A stretch of 6,246 nucleotides of DNA from an uncultured Bdellovibrionales bacterium (GTDB lineage: Bacteria > Bdellovibrionota > Bdellovibrionia > Bdellovibrionales > JAMPXM01): contig CALBDW010000065.1 in assembly GCA_937927435.1 (NCBI GenBank), positions 1 through 6,246 on the forward strand. Reading direction: 5' to 3'. The notes beneath the pieces are model-generated. The model searched no databases and had not been told where the DNA came from. It worked only from the letters and a program-made list of their open reading frames with translations. This document shows positions 5,073 to 6,246 of this stretch, piece by piece. The position numbers and the translations under genes are program-made. Each line of letters starts with the position of its first letter. Within the stretch, counting starts at the first letter, position 1.

Positions 5073-6246
5073 TCATTGTGCCCAGCTTGTTCCGATATCG
5101 CGCGGATCCGCAACCGCGTGCAACCGGTCGGATTCACGAGCAACCGCCATCACCTTGCATCCAATCGGACGGATATTCACACGGTAACCCATTTCCTCAA
5201 GACGTTTCACGACTTTGCCCCCGGGTCCCGGCGGCTCAATTAAAAGCTCATCAGGTTTCCACTGGTGGTGATAGCGAACTGCCGCCACCGCATCTTTCAG
5301 TGGCATGCGAAATTCAACCCAGTTCAGTATGGTCTGCGCGACACAGCTGATGATACGGGTTCCGCCCGGAGCACCGACCGCCATGTGCACCTTCCCATCG
5401 CGAATAAGAAGCGTTGGCGACATGCTGCTAAGGGGCGTTTTTCTCGGAGCGATCGCATTCGCTTTTCCTCCAAAAGCCCCGAACAAGTTCGCGCTTCCGT
5501 CCGGAGATGCGAAGTCATCCATCTCATTATTCAAAACGACCCCCGTCCCGGGCGGAACGACACCTGCTCCCATGAAACCGTTAATCGTTTGTGTGGACGC
5601 CACCGCGTTACCTTCGCTGTCCATGAGGGATAGATGAGTCGTGTGCTCCGATTCGCGAATCTCAATGGTTCCCGGCGCCACTTCATCAGCCGAACGTGCT
5701 TTTGAAAGCGAAACAGCTTTCCTTCGCTCGGCGATGTAAACGGGCGAAATGAGCCGCGCGGTCGGAACAGCCACAAAATCCGGGTCTCCGAGATAGTAAG
5801 CCCGGTCCGCGAACGCCGATTGAAGAGCCGCTGCCGCGAGGTGAATTGACTTCGCCGACAAAAATCCAAACGTCCGCAGCGGATCATTTTCCAAAAAGCC
5901 GAGAAATTGAATAACATGAACGCCGCCGGAACTGGGAGGTGGCATCGAGTAAATTTCAAACCCTTTGTAGGAGCCGACAACCGGTTGCCGCCAAATCACT
6001 TTGTATTGAGCGAAGTCCACCTCGCTGATAAGTCCCTTCCCCGACTTCACGAAGCGTAGAATCTTACTCGCCACGGGGCCTTTATAAAAACCGTCGCGAC
6101 CTCGCGCGGCGACCGCCCGAAGCGTTTGCGCCAGGTCCTTCTGAACAAGGATATGCCCCACCGGCAACGGTTCACCCTTCTCATTGAGGAAGATCGACCG
6201 CGCGCCTGGATCCTTACGTAAGTCATCGGCCCGAACCTTTAAGGCG
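5073..6246 (-). CDS. ggt: Gamma-glutamyltranspeptidase, C-terminal two thirds (5' end beyond window)
   Basis: The frame is open from stop 5075-5073 to the right edge, with 390 visible residues. The TTG at 6167 is internal: in-frame codons upstream encode family-like sequence (GARSIFLNEKGEPLPVGHIL), so the true start lies outside. The enzyme is an Ntn-hydrolase that cleaves itself into two subunits and transfers or hydrolyses the gamma-glutamyl group of glutathione and related peptides, usually in the periplasm. Self-cleavage would occur before the first Thr of TTHLSL (codon 5642-5640), the nucleophile, leaving a 189-residue small subunit, almost the same as in E. coli. Also conserved are TQTIN (Thr and Asn beside the active site), LNNEMDDF (substrate amino group), PLSSMSPT and the oxyanion-hole glycines in APGGTRI. 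The segment between MDDF and PLSSMSPT is full length, so the lid loop is kept; the residue matching E. coli Tyr444 is Phe. About 180 residues of the large subunit plus a signal peptide should be missing. Confidence 0.95.
   Translation of the reverse strand, partial: ALKVRADDLRKDPGARSIFLNEKGEPLPVGHILVQKDLAQTLRAVAARGRDGFYKGPVASKILRFVKSGKGLISEVDFAQYKVIWRQPVVGSYKGFEIYSMPPPSSGGVHVIQFLGFLENDPLRTFGFLSAKSIHLAAAALQSAFADRAYYLGDPDFVAVPTARLISPVYIAERRKAVSLSKARSADEVAPGTIEIRESEHTTHLSLMDSEGNAVASTQTINGFMGAGVVPPGTGVVLNNEMDDFASPDGSANLFGAFGGKANAIAPRKTPLSSMSPTLLIRDGKVHMAVGAPGGTRIISCVAQTILNWVEFRMPLKDAVAAVRYHHQWKPDELLIEPPGPGGKVVKRLEEMGYRVNIRPIGCKVMAVARESDRLHAVADPRDIGTSWAQ

Noticed and set aside
6165..6167. TTG at 6167 as the start of the gamma-glutamyltranspeptidase gene
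   Set aside because: The frame stays open to the window edge and the 26 upstream codons encode sequence typical of the large subunit; starting here would also remove the first part of the enzyme and its signal peptide.

Overview
The window looks like a stretch of a Gram-negative bacterial chromosome. It has a lipoprotein, a protein with an outer-membrane barrel-type C-terminus, periplasmic enzymes and a membrane sensor kinase. Moderate GC content and a set of predicted envelope and secreted proteins would suit Bdellovibrionota or another delta-like lineage. That placement is an impression from gene style; no marker gene here fixes the taxonomy.

Layout, left to right. (1) 1-790, minus strand, open at the left edge: a lipoprotein with two PKD-type domains followed by a Pro-Thr-Glu repeat tail encoded by a 24-bp tandem repeat. 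It runs off the window with no stop codon. (2) 791-1033: an intergenic stretch with the lipoprotein gene's ribosome binding site, a possible -10 box and two hairpins. (3) 1034-2059, minus: a membrane-anchored M23 metallopeptidase with all catalytic residues. (4) 2060-2163: a short divergent promoter region. (5) 2164-2901, plus: a secreted protein predicted to be a small outer-membrane beta-barrel. (6) 2968-5064, plus: a sensor histidine kinase with the order signal peptide, periplasmic solute-binding domain, membrane helix, PAS, HisKA, HATPase. (7) 5073-6246, minus, open at the right edge: the C-terminal two thirds of a gamma-glutamyltranspeptidase, convergent with the kinase gene and only 8 bp from it.

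All five products are predicted to act in or across the envelope: a surface or periplasmic lipoprotein, a peptidoglycan-type peptidase, an outer-membrane protein, a sensor of a periplasmic ligand, and an enzyme that splits gamma-glutamyl peptides. The window does not show that they form one pathway. No response regulator is next to the kinase. There are no RNA genes, insertion sequences, CRISPR arrays or phage genes.

The most interesting points are three consecutive genes that lack a Shine-Dalgarno sequence and have -10-like boxes 7-9 nt before the ATG (possible leaderless transcripts), the kinase's sensor domain that lacks the usual amino-acid-anchoring residues, and the near-perfect 24-bp repeat in the lipoprotein tail. 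I found no convincing new multi-gene system.
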